Source of the DNA: Osmia lignaria lignaria | Lineage: Eukaryota; Arthropoda; Insecta; Hymenoptera; Megachilidae | Length of the DNA stretch: 64,000 nucleotides | Assembly (NCBI RefSeq): GCF_051020975.1 | Contig: NC_135040.1 | Location: forward strand, 4,395,501 to 4,459,500 | Reading direction: 5' to 3' | In this document: one piece after another, positions 26,047 to 38,500 of the stretch | How positions within the stretch are numbered: the first letter of the stretch is position 1 | How the letters are laid out: every line of letters starts with the position of its first letter | Made by a program: the position numbers and the translations under genes | Notes under the pieces: generated by a model | The model's database searches: none | Seen by the model: only the letters and a program-made list of their open reading frames with translations | Told to the model about the DNA's origin: nothing

Positions 26047-26247
26047 TTATTCCACCTCGATGAAAACAAGTAACTCGAGTTCAACCCCTTTTTGCCTGAA
26101 CGCTCCCTTAAGCGACGTAAACAAATGGTAGTTACAAGGTGATAAATTTCCGTTGCAAGAGGAATGTGAAGTGAAGTTTCGACAGTGGTTCGCTGAAGTT
26201 TCTACAACGTCTGCCGTGTTATGGCAACCGTAATGCGGTCCGCGCAA
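26047..26247 (-). pseudogene. mariner-type transposase fragment, inactive
   Basis: The minus-strand frame contains TADVVETSANHCRNF and then NGNLSPCNYHLFTSLKGAF. This matches the C-terminal catalytic part of mariner transposases, where a DNARPH-type motif is followed about 34 residues later by SPDLSPCDYHLF-type sequence. The third catalytic aspartate is replaced by asparagine (LSPCNYH, codon at 26131-26133). The first-aspartate motif is scrambled (RGPH only), and the frame after FRQKG departs from the family before a stop. Only about 60 residues of a protein usually near 340 remain, and no terminal repeats are identified for it. It is a dead copy, and a fold-back Tc1-like element lies about 220 bp away. 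Confidence 0.72.
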
Positions 26248-26470
26248 TTGTGTTACCTACTTCTTGCTCGCTCATCGTAATTTATACGATACACGTGGTC
26301 CGGCAAGAAGAATGTTGCAACGATACCAAGGGAACAAACCGGAAGTGCAACATCGTATTTTGGACGAACAAGATAGTACAGTTCTCGTTATTCCTCCGGA
26401 CAACGTGCTGCTAAAATTGTGCTGCTATTTTCCTGAATATTCCTTCGAATATACTCGACTATGTCACGTA

Positions 26471-26877
26471 CGCTGTCGTCCATAAGTCATCGGACATTGG
26501 ACCAAATTGGACTTGAGATTTTTTGAGAAGCTATAAAAATTAATATTCTAAATGACGTGCTTTTGTCGTGTTAATAAAATGACAAAAATACTGAAGGGCA
26601 GTTCTTATAATTGTTTGTTTTGAACTTGTAATGAAAATCACTAGCTTCAATTGCTTATAACTTTTAAACGCGTTGACCGATCTCGACGATTATAAAAAGT
26701 GCCCTTTAGTATTTTTGTCGTGACTGCGACAAATTGTAATTTTATTAAAACGACAAGAGCACGTCATCTAGAATATTAATTTTGACAGTTTCTCAAAAAT
26801 TCTCAAGTCCAATTTGGTCCAATTTTAAAAAGAGTATTCTGTTTTAAAGAATATCCGGTGACTTATGGACGGCAGTG
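26471..26877. mobile_element. fold-back Tc1/mariner-type miniature element
   Basis: About 407 bp, flanked on each side by TA (26469-26470 and 26878-26879), the target of Tc1/mariner elements. The ends CGCTGTCGTCCATAAGTCAT and CACTGCCGTCCATAAGTCAC (right end, other strand) are inverted repeats. The inversion continues through most of the element: both arms contain GGACCAAATTGGACTTGAGA, TTAATATTCTA, ATGACGTGCT, TTGTCG, ACAAAAATACT and GGGCA. The right arm has an extra block of about 32 bp after the terminus and about 20 bp further in. The arms reach to about 26613 and 26687, leaving a loop of only about 75 bp. There is no coding capacity. Confidence 0.9.
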
Positions 26878-28144
26878 TACGTTCAAAACCTGCTATACAG
26901 GGTGTCTGTAAGAGAAACGTATTTACACGAAAGTTGACTGAATTACCGGATCTTTGTGGCGTATTTTAGCGGGAAAACCGTTGGAACAGCCTGTATGGAA
27001 AGTCTCGCGTATATTTGATCCGGGTACGTAATTCACGAGACACGAAGACGAACGGTTAGGTGCACGAACGTGTACCGAATTGTTGAATATAAAAGGTTTC
27101 GTTTATTCGCGGCAGTTTTAATCCTCGAAAAAGAGGAAAAGAAAAAAAAAAACGGAAAAGCGTGCATCGCTGTGCGCAACCGGCCTGGTGATCAGCGAAA
27201 CGAGATGAAGGCGGTCGATTCATAATGCAACCCCGGCTCCTATGAAAATGGTATGCCCGCGTATTTCCGAGCTTTACAGAGTACGAAAGTGCTTCTGTGT
27301 CCATTCCATTGCGGGACTGAAAAGCAGATAGGAAGCAGCACTCTCGAGTTCATTTCCGTTCTACTCGTGGCCCCGCGCTGCGCATCAAAAAACATCATAA
27401 AGTCGGTATACTCGTCCCGGGCTAGCAGAACCCTCCCTCCATCGGCCCGGGGCCGACCTTTCCAACGCCATCGGCCACCCTCGCTGCCCCTCTCAACCCT
27501 CAACCCCTTCAACCCCTCTTCTTCTTCGCTCTTTACTCGCTCTCTATCATTTCGACCGCAATCCTTTAACGCGTTCGTTGATGAGAGGCGATACCGGCTA
27601 CGCGCAAACTCGTTTCTTTGATTTTCTTCCAACGATTTCCTCTTAATCGCGGATGATGAAAATGAAAGGAAGAAGAATGACAATTTCGAAGTAATTTAAA
27701 CAATCCCGCGTATAGCTGCGGCGGTGGTGGAATTGGAATTGAATCAGACATTGAAAAATCACCGCTTTAACTAGATTCATCTTTCAATCGCGAAACACGC
27801 GACCCGTTGCGAGCTAACGAACTCGGAGGTTGATTCCGCAACAGCGACGCGACGTTTGAAATTGCAGTTTCGTTTCGAAATTTCTCCCAATTTCATACGC
27901 GCGCAACACGTTGCGTTGCTGCGGGATATTGAATTCTTTTTTTGGTGCTCACGGAACAATCGAAATTCTTGAAACCAATACGATTTCTACACCGTCTGGT
28001 TGAAAATAACATGCGATGGTTATTTTCCCTATGCTTATCTGTATGCTCGTTTCGCGCTAACAGACGAGAGTAAAACGATATTGGCGCCGACCGTGCAAAA
28101 AGCTGATATTTCTAGCTATTCTCTTTGATCATACTCTGCTATTG
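26878..28144. other. gene-free stretch with a C/T-rich, GC-rich patch
   Basis: An ACAGGGTGTCTGTAAGAG segment at about 26899 resembles the ends of some insect elements but no partner end is seen. The segment 27420-27545 is GC-rich and strongly C/T-rich on the plus strand. No exon is seen. Confidence 0.5.
27487..27516 (-). other. potential G-quadruplex motif
   Basis: On the minus strand, four G runs (GGGG, GGGG, GGG, GGGG) are separated by loops of 5, 4 and 6 bases, the classic four-tract pattern. It lies in a C/T-rich patch with no assigned gene. Confidence 0.5.
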
Positions 28145-28560
28145 TAATATACGTACCTTTATTAAAGTAGATTCGCTACAGTATTATTGTATCGGATTTT
28201 GCATCGACCAGGTCGTTTGATCGCTAGGGAGGTATGTTTTAATTTTTTTATTCGCTGGCTACCCATAGTTCCCTAGCCGAGAGCCAATCAGCGCGCGGCA
28301 ACCGATCCGGTGCCCTGAAGATGGTTGCATCTCAATTTGGCGCCATTATTTCCGTATTGTCTCCGCGCGTCGCGTGCCTATACCCGCAACCCCTTTCTTT
28401 GTGATTCATATATACGGTCAATAAAAGTGTTAAGTATCAATAAACGGTATTTTTTACTCGCAAACAGTGAATCAAAAATCACAAACTTACCAAGCCTCTC
28501 GAAACACGAGGGGATCGCCGAAAGTAACTTCGTGGGGAGTTCCTAACCTCCCAAAGATTT
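28145..28560 (+). promoter_or_regulatory. possible solo LTR or promoter-like block
   Basis: This block contains a CCAAT-type motif in a GC-rich setting (GCCAATCAGCGCGCGGCAAC at about 28286), a TATA-like CATATATACGG, two close AATAAA signals at about 28421 and 28440, and a short hairpin CCTCTCGAAACACGAGG. A CCAAT box, TATA box and poly-A signal within 200 bp is the layout of a retrotransposon LTR. No second copy, primer-binding site or clear target duplication was found, so a host promoter region is an alternative. Boundaries are approximate. Confidence 0.3.
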
Positions 28561-28651
28561 ATTAATTATCAATACGTCTTCTCTTATCGTTCGTCGTCGG
28601 GTAACTGAATTAATCCGTGGCGTTGGAATGCGGATAACAAGCCTTCGAGTC

Positions 28652-28681
28652 GAAACCGAAACCGAAACCAAAACAAAAACA
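28652..28681. repeat. CCGAAA-type short tandem repeat
   Basis: CGAAACCGAAACCGAAACC grading into AAAACAAAAAC. Confidence 0.85.
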
Positions 28682-28728
28682 ACCTCGGCCTTCGAGCCTC
28701 GTCGCGACTTCACGATGTTGATATCCTG

Positions 28729-28737
28729 TATTTAAAA
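28729..28737 (+). promoter_or_regulatory. possible TATA box
   Basis: TATTTAAAA sits about 30 bp ahead of the presumed start of a putative leader exon ending at 28935. The match is not exclusive in AT-rich DNA. Confidence 0.25.
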
Positions 28738-28759
28738 CCAGTCGTGTCCCGTCTTTCGT

Positions 28760-28935
28760 CGTAGACGCGCTACTTACAGTATCGCGTGTGATTGTATTTT
28801 CCAATTATTTTTATTGAAACAACGCGTTTTAATTGAAGTGTACCGGTGGTTAATTAGTGCACGAGCGAAGTGAATCATCCCTCTACATTAACGAGTGGTC
28901 TTCCGGTTGGCTTCAACTTCCCTGGACGTCCAAAG
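28760..28935 (+). other. possible 5' non-coding first exon
   Basis: It ends at a near-perfect donor (CCAAAG|GTAAGTA, GT at 28936). The preceding roughly 175 bp contain no ATG, fitting an untranslated leader, and a TATA-like box lies about 30 bp upstream of the presumed start. If real, a plus-strand gene begins here with a long first intron. A short exon with an open ATG at 60067-60125 is one conceivable partner but nothing links the two. The start position is a guess from the TATA spacing. Confidence 0.28.
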
Positions 28936-29489
28936 GTAAGTACTACGATATTATTTTATGCATTAACATTTTAAAAGTATCCATTGTATATAAATAAAGT
29001 TGTTATCGGTGGAGAATATTTTTCCTGTGTGAATTTTATCATCGCATTTTTATATTGTACAAAATATTACAAAAACTTGTGTAAAATATTTCCACGAGTT
29101 TTTCTATTCACTGTTTGAATATCTCTGCAAATTTTCTTTTACATGTAAAATTGTTACGCAACTATCGAGCACGTTCCACGAAATTATAATGCAACGGTTC
29201 TTTCGTTTCGAATAATTATCTGGTATTCATACAACTTTAATCATTAGCCTTTGACGTGTACGGAGATTTTACGCGATCGTTCAAAAGCACGCGGATCACG
29301 GTGTAAAACACGAACGAATTTCAAATCCAATAGAATGACCCCGATTCCATTAAAATCATTGATCGTGGGACACTGACACCTTGTGACCCGTTTTTTCAGT
29401 TTTTCCATTTCAACGTCGAAATGTTAGTTACACGGGCTTTCCAACTTCGACCAACGCCATTTGGCGTGTTTCACTTGAAATTAAAATAA

Positions 29490-29508
29490 AAAGAAAAAAA
29501 AAAAAAAG
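29490..29508. repeat. A-rich run
   Basis: AAGAAAAAAAAAAAAAGAA, a simple homopolymer tract. Confidence 0.8.
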
Positions 29509-32500
29509 AACACGAAGAGGAACGATAACGTTTTACATGCAAAGCGTTAGAAATTTATACATACATAAGTACGAAACGTTCAGTCCTCGTCGATTGATTC
29601 GATCGTTTCAGTCGTACAAAAGCAACCAAGTGTCTCCGGACAATTCTATTTTCTTCTGTAATTATGCTTCTTTGTAATTCTAACGAACGTCTCAATTTGT
29701 TTTCCTTTGAATGCGTACAAAGCGACACGGTGAAGAAAATTAAACACGCTAGAACCGGTACGGTCCAATTAAACTCGCGTGACGAGCAAGCTTTTATTAT
29801 CGGAGATTTTCGATCCCCATTTTGCCCGCTCGTCGGAATGACGTTTCTCCTTTCCTCGATGTGTATTATCGACGAACCGTCCACGGTATTTTGACTGGAA
29901 ACGAATTTAAAGGATAAAAAGGCCGAGATTCTGACGATCAAAGGGGGAAAACGAACGAATTTGAAGGCGACAATCGAAGCGACCAGCTTTCTTGCCGTTT
30001 AGCGTTCACAAAAATTCTGTAATAACTTTGTAACGTACTGTGTAATCGCGATAGCCAACCGTTCGAGCCATAAAATGTAAATGTTCATGCAAATTTCACT
30101 TGCGATATGGTAATTCGAGCAGACATTTAAAAATAGCTGGAACGCTTATTAAAAGCTCGATTCTATTTCGGTCCTGGAAATCCTTTTTCACCGTTTCCGT
30201 GAAAGATCCCGTTTCGAATTGTCGAAGAATTATAATCTGATTAGAAAAATCCTCTTCTAATTTCGATAGATGAAATAATCAGTGTGATTTTATAAAATTG
30301 CTTTCGAATTTTTAAGAAGGTTCGCTAACTACCGCTTGTCAGATTTTCTCGTTTCTGTTCTGAAAGACGTCGATAGGCAACAATCGAATTTCCTTCGTAT
30401 TCAATCACTTTTCCGAAGGTATCCGAGGGCCGAAGGCAAAATTTCGTACGTTTGCTCGACCTCCTTTTCAGATCGGCTGGATATTTCTAGCACGTAGTCA
30501 GCGTACAAACTAGTTACATGAATCAGCGATTTCTGCGAAAATCCTATTACCACCTTGTCGTCATTTTATCGTGTCGTTCAAGATGATTCACGACTGTGAA
30601 GTCGTACTGACCGGTAGTAAAGGTGATGCCTTGAGAACGACGGTGGCGAAGAAATGTAGCGTTGTTCAATTATTTCAAAATTTATTGTGGGGGTTCTGGC
30701 GTTCCTGGTACCTGGGCCTCTTTTCTGTGATGGCCGAAAGATGTCGCACGTGTAACTCCATCCTTTCTCGCAAGCGGTACATTACGAGCCTTGTCGATAT
30801 TGTATATAATAAGATCTGAATATAGAACCCAGGTGTCTGTGGCAGGGATTTCTGGTGGACGGTTCCCGAGACGAAACGCCATAATTTTTCCACCTAAAAC
30901 GGGGATTTTCAAATCCTACATTATTGTTTATCTATATAAATCATGGTCCGTAACTCTGATCTCGTTGAACGAATCCAGAAGAAAAGATTCGCTCGACTTG
31001 GCTGGCATCGAATCGCGAAAAAGCGCGCGTGCTTAGCCGAATTTGCATAAATATATCCGCGCGATATGGTCTTGATGCTCTGCGAGTACGTAACGAGCCG
31101 GATATCCGGAACGTTGAGTAGGAAGATTCGTAGGTTCCGCGGTAAACTTTGATATAGCTCGTGTATGCACAGTCGGATGCGAGTATCTCGCGGATCCTAC
31201 CATTCTTTAGGATGCGACGTAATACCGCGGCAACAGTTTATTCACGTTTTATAGTTCCTGAAGACCGGGTTTTATTTTTTAATGCTTCTACTAGCTTCGA
31301 CATCGTCGTTCGCCTATTCCCTTTATACCAGACGTAATTCCATTATTAACGTTGGTCTTTTTAGATTCCTCTCTGAAAGTCTACTTCCATTAAATTGTTG
31401 GACGTTCCTTGAAAGTCTTGTCATTTTATCGCGACAAGAACGACGGCCGCTGAAGTAAGCTTTTTAAAAATGCTACAAAATTTCGGTAGAATTAATGAAA
31501 ATGATATTAGTCTAGCTGGTATCTAAATAGGAGCGAACAGTTCATTCACCTGCGGTCTCACGATCAAGCCTCGCAATCAGCATTACAATGTTTCGATTTC
31601 TCGCACGATATATTGCAACTTCCATCTGCATATGTTTAGAATCCGTGTATCAAGATCGCAGCGCAGCAGGAACGTTCCAACTCAATCATCGAACGTTTCT
31701 GCTCGACTGAACGGGGTGTCTCGAAGAAAGAAACGTCAAAGGTAGCCGGTATAATCTAATAAATTCTGAATGGTCGATTCGAAACGCTACTAAATTCCAT
31801 TACCATCCGAGAATTCATGCGTATCCGGTATAGGCAATTCAGGATGCTGGATGTTAGACATCTCCCGAGGTCTCCATTAGCATACATCCGTGACACCGGT
31901 GCTCACCCCTGACTTCCCACACCTCTCTACCACCCTGAGGTGGGGTTAAATTAACCCTCTCTAGCCGGCAACGTCTAGCGGAGTTACACGTGTCCTTGTT
32001 CCACCGGAACGGCATGGCAGGTAGAGTTGCTTCCGAAATCCCGGATCGTCGCGGATCAAACGCGCACGCGTCCCTCCTGTCGAATCGATTCAAAATGACT
32101 GGAAACTGATCCGCGGTTTTGAACAGGATCGCGAGCAAAACCGACGCGTTGTTGCACGCTCTGTAGGAGCCGGAACATCGGTGGGTTAATAGCGTCAGGT
32201 TGGACATCGTGGAACATTCGGAGCCGATCGACCTATCGTTTAACGCGTCTGTTATAATTAATCGAAAATTGGTCGAGCCTTTCGTCGTTTCAATAGTTCG
32301 TCTACCTCTAATATTAGATACACCCGATACGAATACATTTATCAAAACCTCATAAAACGATAAATCGATTCGCTGGTATCGATCATAACCGGCAGGATAT
32401 TATAATAAAGCGTCGGGCACAGTGGATTCAACGTTTAAGCCGCTATCGATGCAGATCAAATTATTATCGCGTTCAGCGTATAACGGTTAATAACAGATTT

Positions 32501-35500
32501 ACTTGAACGGTCTGGCCGTTTCGCAGGGCCCGAAAATCAGCCTGACCGTTTAATTACTTTATATATCAATAAACTGTGCGGCTCGTTCGGCTGGCTGACG
32601 TTGGTCGTTCGCGGCATCGGTGCATTATTAACTCGTACCAAGTGCCCGATCGAATTTTACCACGGTAGCTATACATAGAGTGGCAGGCTATCGGTTATCA
32701 GACCAGCGAAATTGGATCACGTATTTCTTTGCACCCTAAAGTAGATATTGACCCCTTGCGGTCTGTTTATTCTGTACATTCGATCCAATTTGCCGAAGGA
32801 TTCAGCTTATTTAGAGCCAATTCATCAGCCACTGTAGCCGGTCATTCGCTAAACGAAATAATAGAAAATACAGGTTGAAATAAGAAACATATCGTGAAAC
32901 GTTTCATTTCATTAGATAAAAAGTATTAAATCCTTATCGAGAGGGGATGAAATTTTCTGAATTTCATAACTCGCGTCTGGAAAGCACCGCCGGGCCCCAC
33001 AAAGGGTTTAAACGTTCGAGTAATGCAATAAACTGGTCATCCATCGTTCCTCTTCTGCCAGCTTGTCTAAGGAACGAGCGGAACTCTGTAATTACCGACG
33101 AAAGAAGCCACTCCGGCTTCTTACGAGCCGTTCGACCCCCGGCTTAATAGCTAATGTATGACACGATGGCGGTGAAAAGCAAAGTGGAGGGATGTTCGGA
33201 AGTAGAAACAAGCTGAAGGGTGAAACCTACGGATTCGCCGATTGAAGAAGCATAGGAGAAAGGGTAGAGAGGTGAAAGGGAGAGAAGAGAGGAGCAAAAG
33301 AGAAACTGTGCGCGACATTGGGAAAGAGGGATGTGAGGTACGGTCGAGAAGCGAAGGAGGACGAGAGCGTCGGCGTCGCCACCCTTTTCACCCTTTACCT
33401 ATACGCTGGCAGCCGGTAATGGAATTGCAAATCCGACGACATTACATGCCTCTTGGCAACTTGTGATTTCGCGCCCGTTTCTACGCCAGCACACGCCCTC
33501 TTACCGTTCTCCTCCTCTCTTCTTCCTCTTCTGTTTACCCTCTCTTTCTCGTCAGACCCCCTCGTCGCCCGACGCTCTTGTTCGATCCCTCGAACAAATC
33601 ACGAGGACTCGAATTAACTGCATCACGGTTAAGCCGTTTCGCGCGTGCATCTGACGCGACGATGAAGAATCACGGGATCTTTCTCACCGCGATCCCGGTT
33701 CGCAATCTCTCGAAGAGGAAAAGGGATTCTCCAGGGTACGAGATTCTCGCTGACCAAAAGCGTCGAGAATCTCAGGAATTGGCTAAGGTTACGAGCTGGC
33801 TATCCAGAGTAAATTAGCCGCCTGGGTGTCGGGAAAGTTTCAACCTTACACACAAGACAGCATCTCCTCGGGTTCACCGACCCTGTTGCTCTTCGAACGG
33901 CTAATTCGAACGGATGTTGTTAAAACTTTTCACTGATCCTGACAGTTTTCCTAAGGAAATAGGAAATTTCGAGGATCCTTTGGTCGCTCAAGTAGGTCGC
34001 TCTCGATACAATACCACTTTTGCTACAAGTTCAATATGACGCAACGAAAAGAGGTCGCGGAACGGCCCGCGGGCTTTTCGAATAAAATTCCTCCATAATA
34101 ATCTGTGCTTTTGCCATCGAATCGTGTTGGACGTATACACTACGGAGAATGGTATCGTGGAACTGACTTATTGCTGTGTATTAAACAGAAGCCGAATGTT
34201 ATTTCCGAGGCAGCGGGTAGAAACTTAAGTTAACCGATTAGTTTCTAAGTTTCCGTGAATAATGATACCGGGGAATGTCGCATCTGTCCGTGGTGACGGT
34301 TCGCTGGAGACCCGGGGAGAGACCAGTTGCGAATCTTAATACCACGGCTTTACGGGTCCCGGGGTAAATTGAAATATCTCGCGAATGTTGCCTTCTCTGA
34401 AAGCAACACCCGAGGTTCAACATTACCCACCGTTCCGTGTCATCCTCTTCGTCCTGTTCACGGTCCGCGCTCCAGGACAATTTGCGTGCGGGATAATTGC
34501 GGCTCACTTTTAACTCCCGCCGTGGTTGCAATAATATTTCCTTCTTAGCTTTTTCATTTCTGCGAATGAAAGATTGGTTTTCATTCACGGACGAGGGTTT
34601 TAAGACCTCGTAGATCGTCTTTAACCGGTGACCGTGGAGACGAATTCGATGACCTCTGGGCAAGTTAAAGGGTTGACCCTCTCCTATTTTATACTTTGAA
34701 AAGGTGAAAAGGGTCGTCAAGCAAGAGACTGTAATCCCAGAATCGACAGCGAGACGAGCTTCTTTTATCCTCTTTTCTGTTCCTCTTCCACCACTTGAAA
34801 CGTACTCGCATTTAACTGGCCTACCTTTTCATTTGCATTTCACTTTGAAAGGCCCACCGTGCGTTACAATATTTCACTTGTGTTACTTTCCCGCTCGGAT
34901 AGAGGGGAAAAAAGAACCGGGCTACACCGAGAATACGAAGGATTTTAGTCAGCGACTTTGAGACGTCTTTCAAATCCATTTCGAAAATGACAGCATTGAT
35001 TTTACGCACACCTTTCACGGAACAGGTGTCCCGACGTTTTTATTCCTCCCGACACTTTCTTTGTTTCGTACAAAGAAAATAAGTATTTTGTATGTCGATC
35101 TCGACGATTCTGCCAACGATGAATAGAAAAAGAAAAATCCTTCGCGTACGAATTACGGAATAAAGTATTGAAATTGTGCTAGAATTACGTTCACCGGTAT
35201 TGGGGAATTTCAATTTCCACGCGAACGGAAGCGAAGGAAATGAATCAGTTTTCCCGGGAAATTAAATACTCGTTTTCTCCTTGGTTTTATGGACTTCTCC
35301 GGTTTCTTTTGCTTTTCATGCCGGTATCTTCGTATCTTGATACAATTCGTGGAGTAATTCAAGACATTGTTGTGGGAAGAATAATAATAATAACGAAGAG
35401 AGCTATCAATTTCATCCATTCATCGTGTCGTTCGTCTCCATCAGGACGGATCATTCCATTCGTCTCCTGAGACGTTTTACGCGGGTCGAGTGTGGGTGGT

Positions 35501-38500
35501 GGAAGGCGATTCGAATTCTCATTAGTCTGTGTCCCTCGAAACGTATTTGCGGTTCCAATTAATTCGGGATTTCGTCGGCGGGCCAGGTCACGGAAATTAT
35601 TGGCGGCCAGGCAAACAGTCGCATAGCCGAAGTTGCGAAGGAAATTTCCACGTCGCCGCTCGGGTTTACCTGTTCCCTTGCGCTTTTGCACGCTTCCATT
35701 CGCATAATCATCGCTCGAAACGTTTCGGCTTATTTGACGTTAGCTAACAAATTAAGCGTACTCAAATACCGGCTCAAAGATAGCGGAGAAACCATTAGAG
35801 AGTTTAATAAAAAGGAAACCTTCTCTTGACGGTTCTGCATAGTTAGCGATGTTTCGAATCAGCTTATAAAGTTCCTTCGATTTTGATCCACCAAAATCCT
35901 CGTCATTTAACTTCGATACACATTTAACTAATGCCGAGGAATTTCCATAATATAACGCAAAGTGCGCTCACTAGAGATCGGAAACAAGAACAAAGCGTCG
36001 AGAGGCAACATAAATTATGCAAACAAAGAAAATCCAACGAAATCCTTCCGGCAACGCCTTTTACCGTACAATTGCTGGCAGACATCATTGCAACTATTCG
36101 CGTGCATTAAATGCTTCGAAAATTTTAGCTACTTCAATGGAATGATAATTGTATGCAACGAAAGGGTTAACAATGGTACATGAAATCATAATCTAAACTT
36201 TGGAGTTAGGACTCTTTAGGTGCGTAATAAATTTAGGGTGACTTTGCAATTCTACTTATCCGAAGAAAATATTGCAAGGTACTGAATTTTCGAGTGTACA
36301 ATCGACCTTAACGAAACGATTCCTTCGAACGTAGCTACTTAGGGTCGAATAGCGAATCGATTCTGCTGTTCAGCCCAGTAATCAGCTCGACCGCGATCGA
36401 TCTCTCTAATTAAATCGTTTTGTAATCGTGATTTACACGAGCACTTTCCCGTCAGATAGATTCAGATAACAGAAGCCGATTAAAGGTTTCTACGATAGCC
36501 ATTAAACACCATGTCCGACGAATTGCAATGGCTCCCTTTGTTTCCGGTACGTTCCTTTTTTTGTGTCTCTGGACTAGAAGCTCTTCTTTGTCACTTTTTG
36601 TCCGTCTACGGAGTAAAATATATTGGCGGACAAAAGTAATCGAGCAGAACAGTATTTTCACGGTTAATGCTTTAAGTACCGCGTTAAAATCCTTGTAAAT
36701 CCTTCCAGTACATTTACTGTATCATTTTCACGTGTCGCGTTAAAAATAATGCCCTCTTTATTTAAAATAACGAGAAATTTTCTGTGGTGGTAATTTGAAA
36801 AAATTATGTTTGCATATTAATATCCTTCATACGAGAAAATGTTATCTTTGAATATTTCACTCGCGATAAACTATGTTTTAAAACAAATGTTTACGGTACT
36901 CTATAATTTTTGTTTATTTCGATTGTGAGTACGCTGTTGCACGAACGCGTCCGAGTAACGCATCGATTTCGATATTTATTATCTTTTAGCTGTGCAGACG
37001 TAAGCGTTTGATTAGAAAATATAAGGGTAGAAAATCCCGTGATCAGGGTGGTGGGAATTGGATAATACGATGAACGATACTGGTATTTTTGAATCATACA
37101 GCAAACACGACACCATTCATTTCCCGTCGACAGGAGAACGTTAAAATGAAGCTGACATATCGAAGCAAATTGCAAGCTCGAAACGTCATCGGGCACTCGT
37201 CCGTTCGCTTTTATCGCGTTGCTTGTTTATTAACCCCCTCCCGTCAGAATCCGAGCATTAGCGCTTATCAATCCAATAAATTCGACGAAACAAAATATCG
37301 ATGTCTATCGTAAAGCCATCGCGAGCCGCGTTTTAACGCGTCCGCGCCTTTGTTTCCTCGATGTTTGCTCAACCGGCCAGCTTTTTGTCCGTACTTTGAC
37401 GAAATCTAATTGTGTCTCGCGTTTATAGACCGGAACGTTGTTCGCCAGACAGACGAAGAGACAAGGTACGGGTAGTTTTTCATTAATAAATCAATGTCAG
37501 TACGGTAGACGTTTTAATTACTTCGATCGTACGCGACGGCGACGATGTTTAAACGTTTGGCGACTAATTAACTCGGAAAATATTAAATAAACCAGCCGGT
37601 TAATTCCGCCTCGTCCACTCGGCCAGGCTAATTAAACAAATTTTTCTACCGGTGCCACGTCGCCAAGTCGATTTTACGGGCTAACAATTTTTCACCTTTC
37701 CACGGTAGACTGACGATTTCGCAAAGCGTACTTTCTAGCGAGCCTAGAAATCATTATGCAGGACAGTTTTTAAGAGGATCGTTATAATTGCCGTTGGTCG
37801 CGAAATAGCTGAAAGGGTTGCCGCGCGTCGAACGGGAGAGAGAAAATGAACTCTTCGAACCGAAACCACGATTCCGCGCTACGTGTCTCAATATGAATTT
37901 CAACCGCGATAGATACCTGTCCTCCTTTCCTTCGTTTCCCTCTCCTTTCTATTCGTTGAAATTTTATGTATTCCTCCATTTCGACTCCGCGAAGCAAATA
38001 GGATCAATATGCACAACCCCGTCTCTGTCTTTCGTGTTTCACCCTCCCCCTGTTGGATGGAGTTTTGCTACTCGAGAGTGCTTCCTCTTGCTCCTCCATT
38101 CTCTCTTGCACCGTCGGTTCGTCGGTATTCTTGCTCTGTCCGTTTCTCGGCTGCTGCCGGCAGGCCGAGGCTCGTCACGCGAGTCCACTCGAAACGAAAT
38201 TACCCGGTGCACCGGAGGCCGGTGTACGTGTGCGGCTTCCGGGCTAGAGTGGGCCAATTGGATGCGAGCGGCTATCGAAACATCAAACAAAACTTTTCTC
38301 CGTTGCAAAGCCAATCTGGTGGCGCGCCGCATCCGCGTCTCCCACGTCCCAGCCTTACCGATTCCCGAGACCCCTGATTCGCTAATCGCCTGCTCTACTA
38401 ATTTAACAAAATACAATCGACACCTGCGTTCATAGTTACAAAATTCCTGGAACTTAGAAATTCCACAACATCTCGGAAACTTACAGACTCTCGAGACTTT

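Noticed and set aside
26899..26916. ACAGGGTGTCTGTAAGAG as the end of another insect element
   Set aside because: No matching inverted end was found nearby.
31854..32345. 163-codon minus-strand frame
   Set aside because: No recognisable domain, no splice signals; composition typical of chance frames here.
37818..38435. 205-codon plus-strand frame with overlapping frames on both strands
   Set aside because: GC-rich segment with open frames in several registers and arginine/serine-heavy composition; no domain or splice support.
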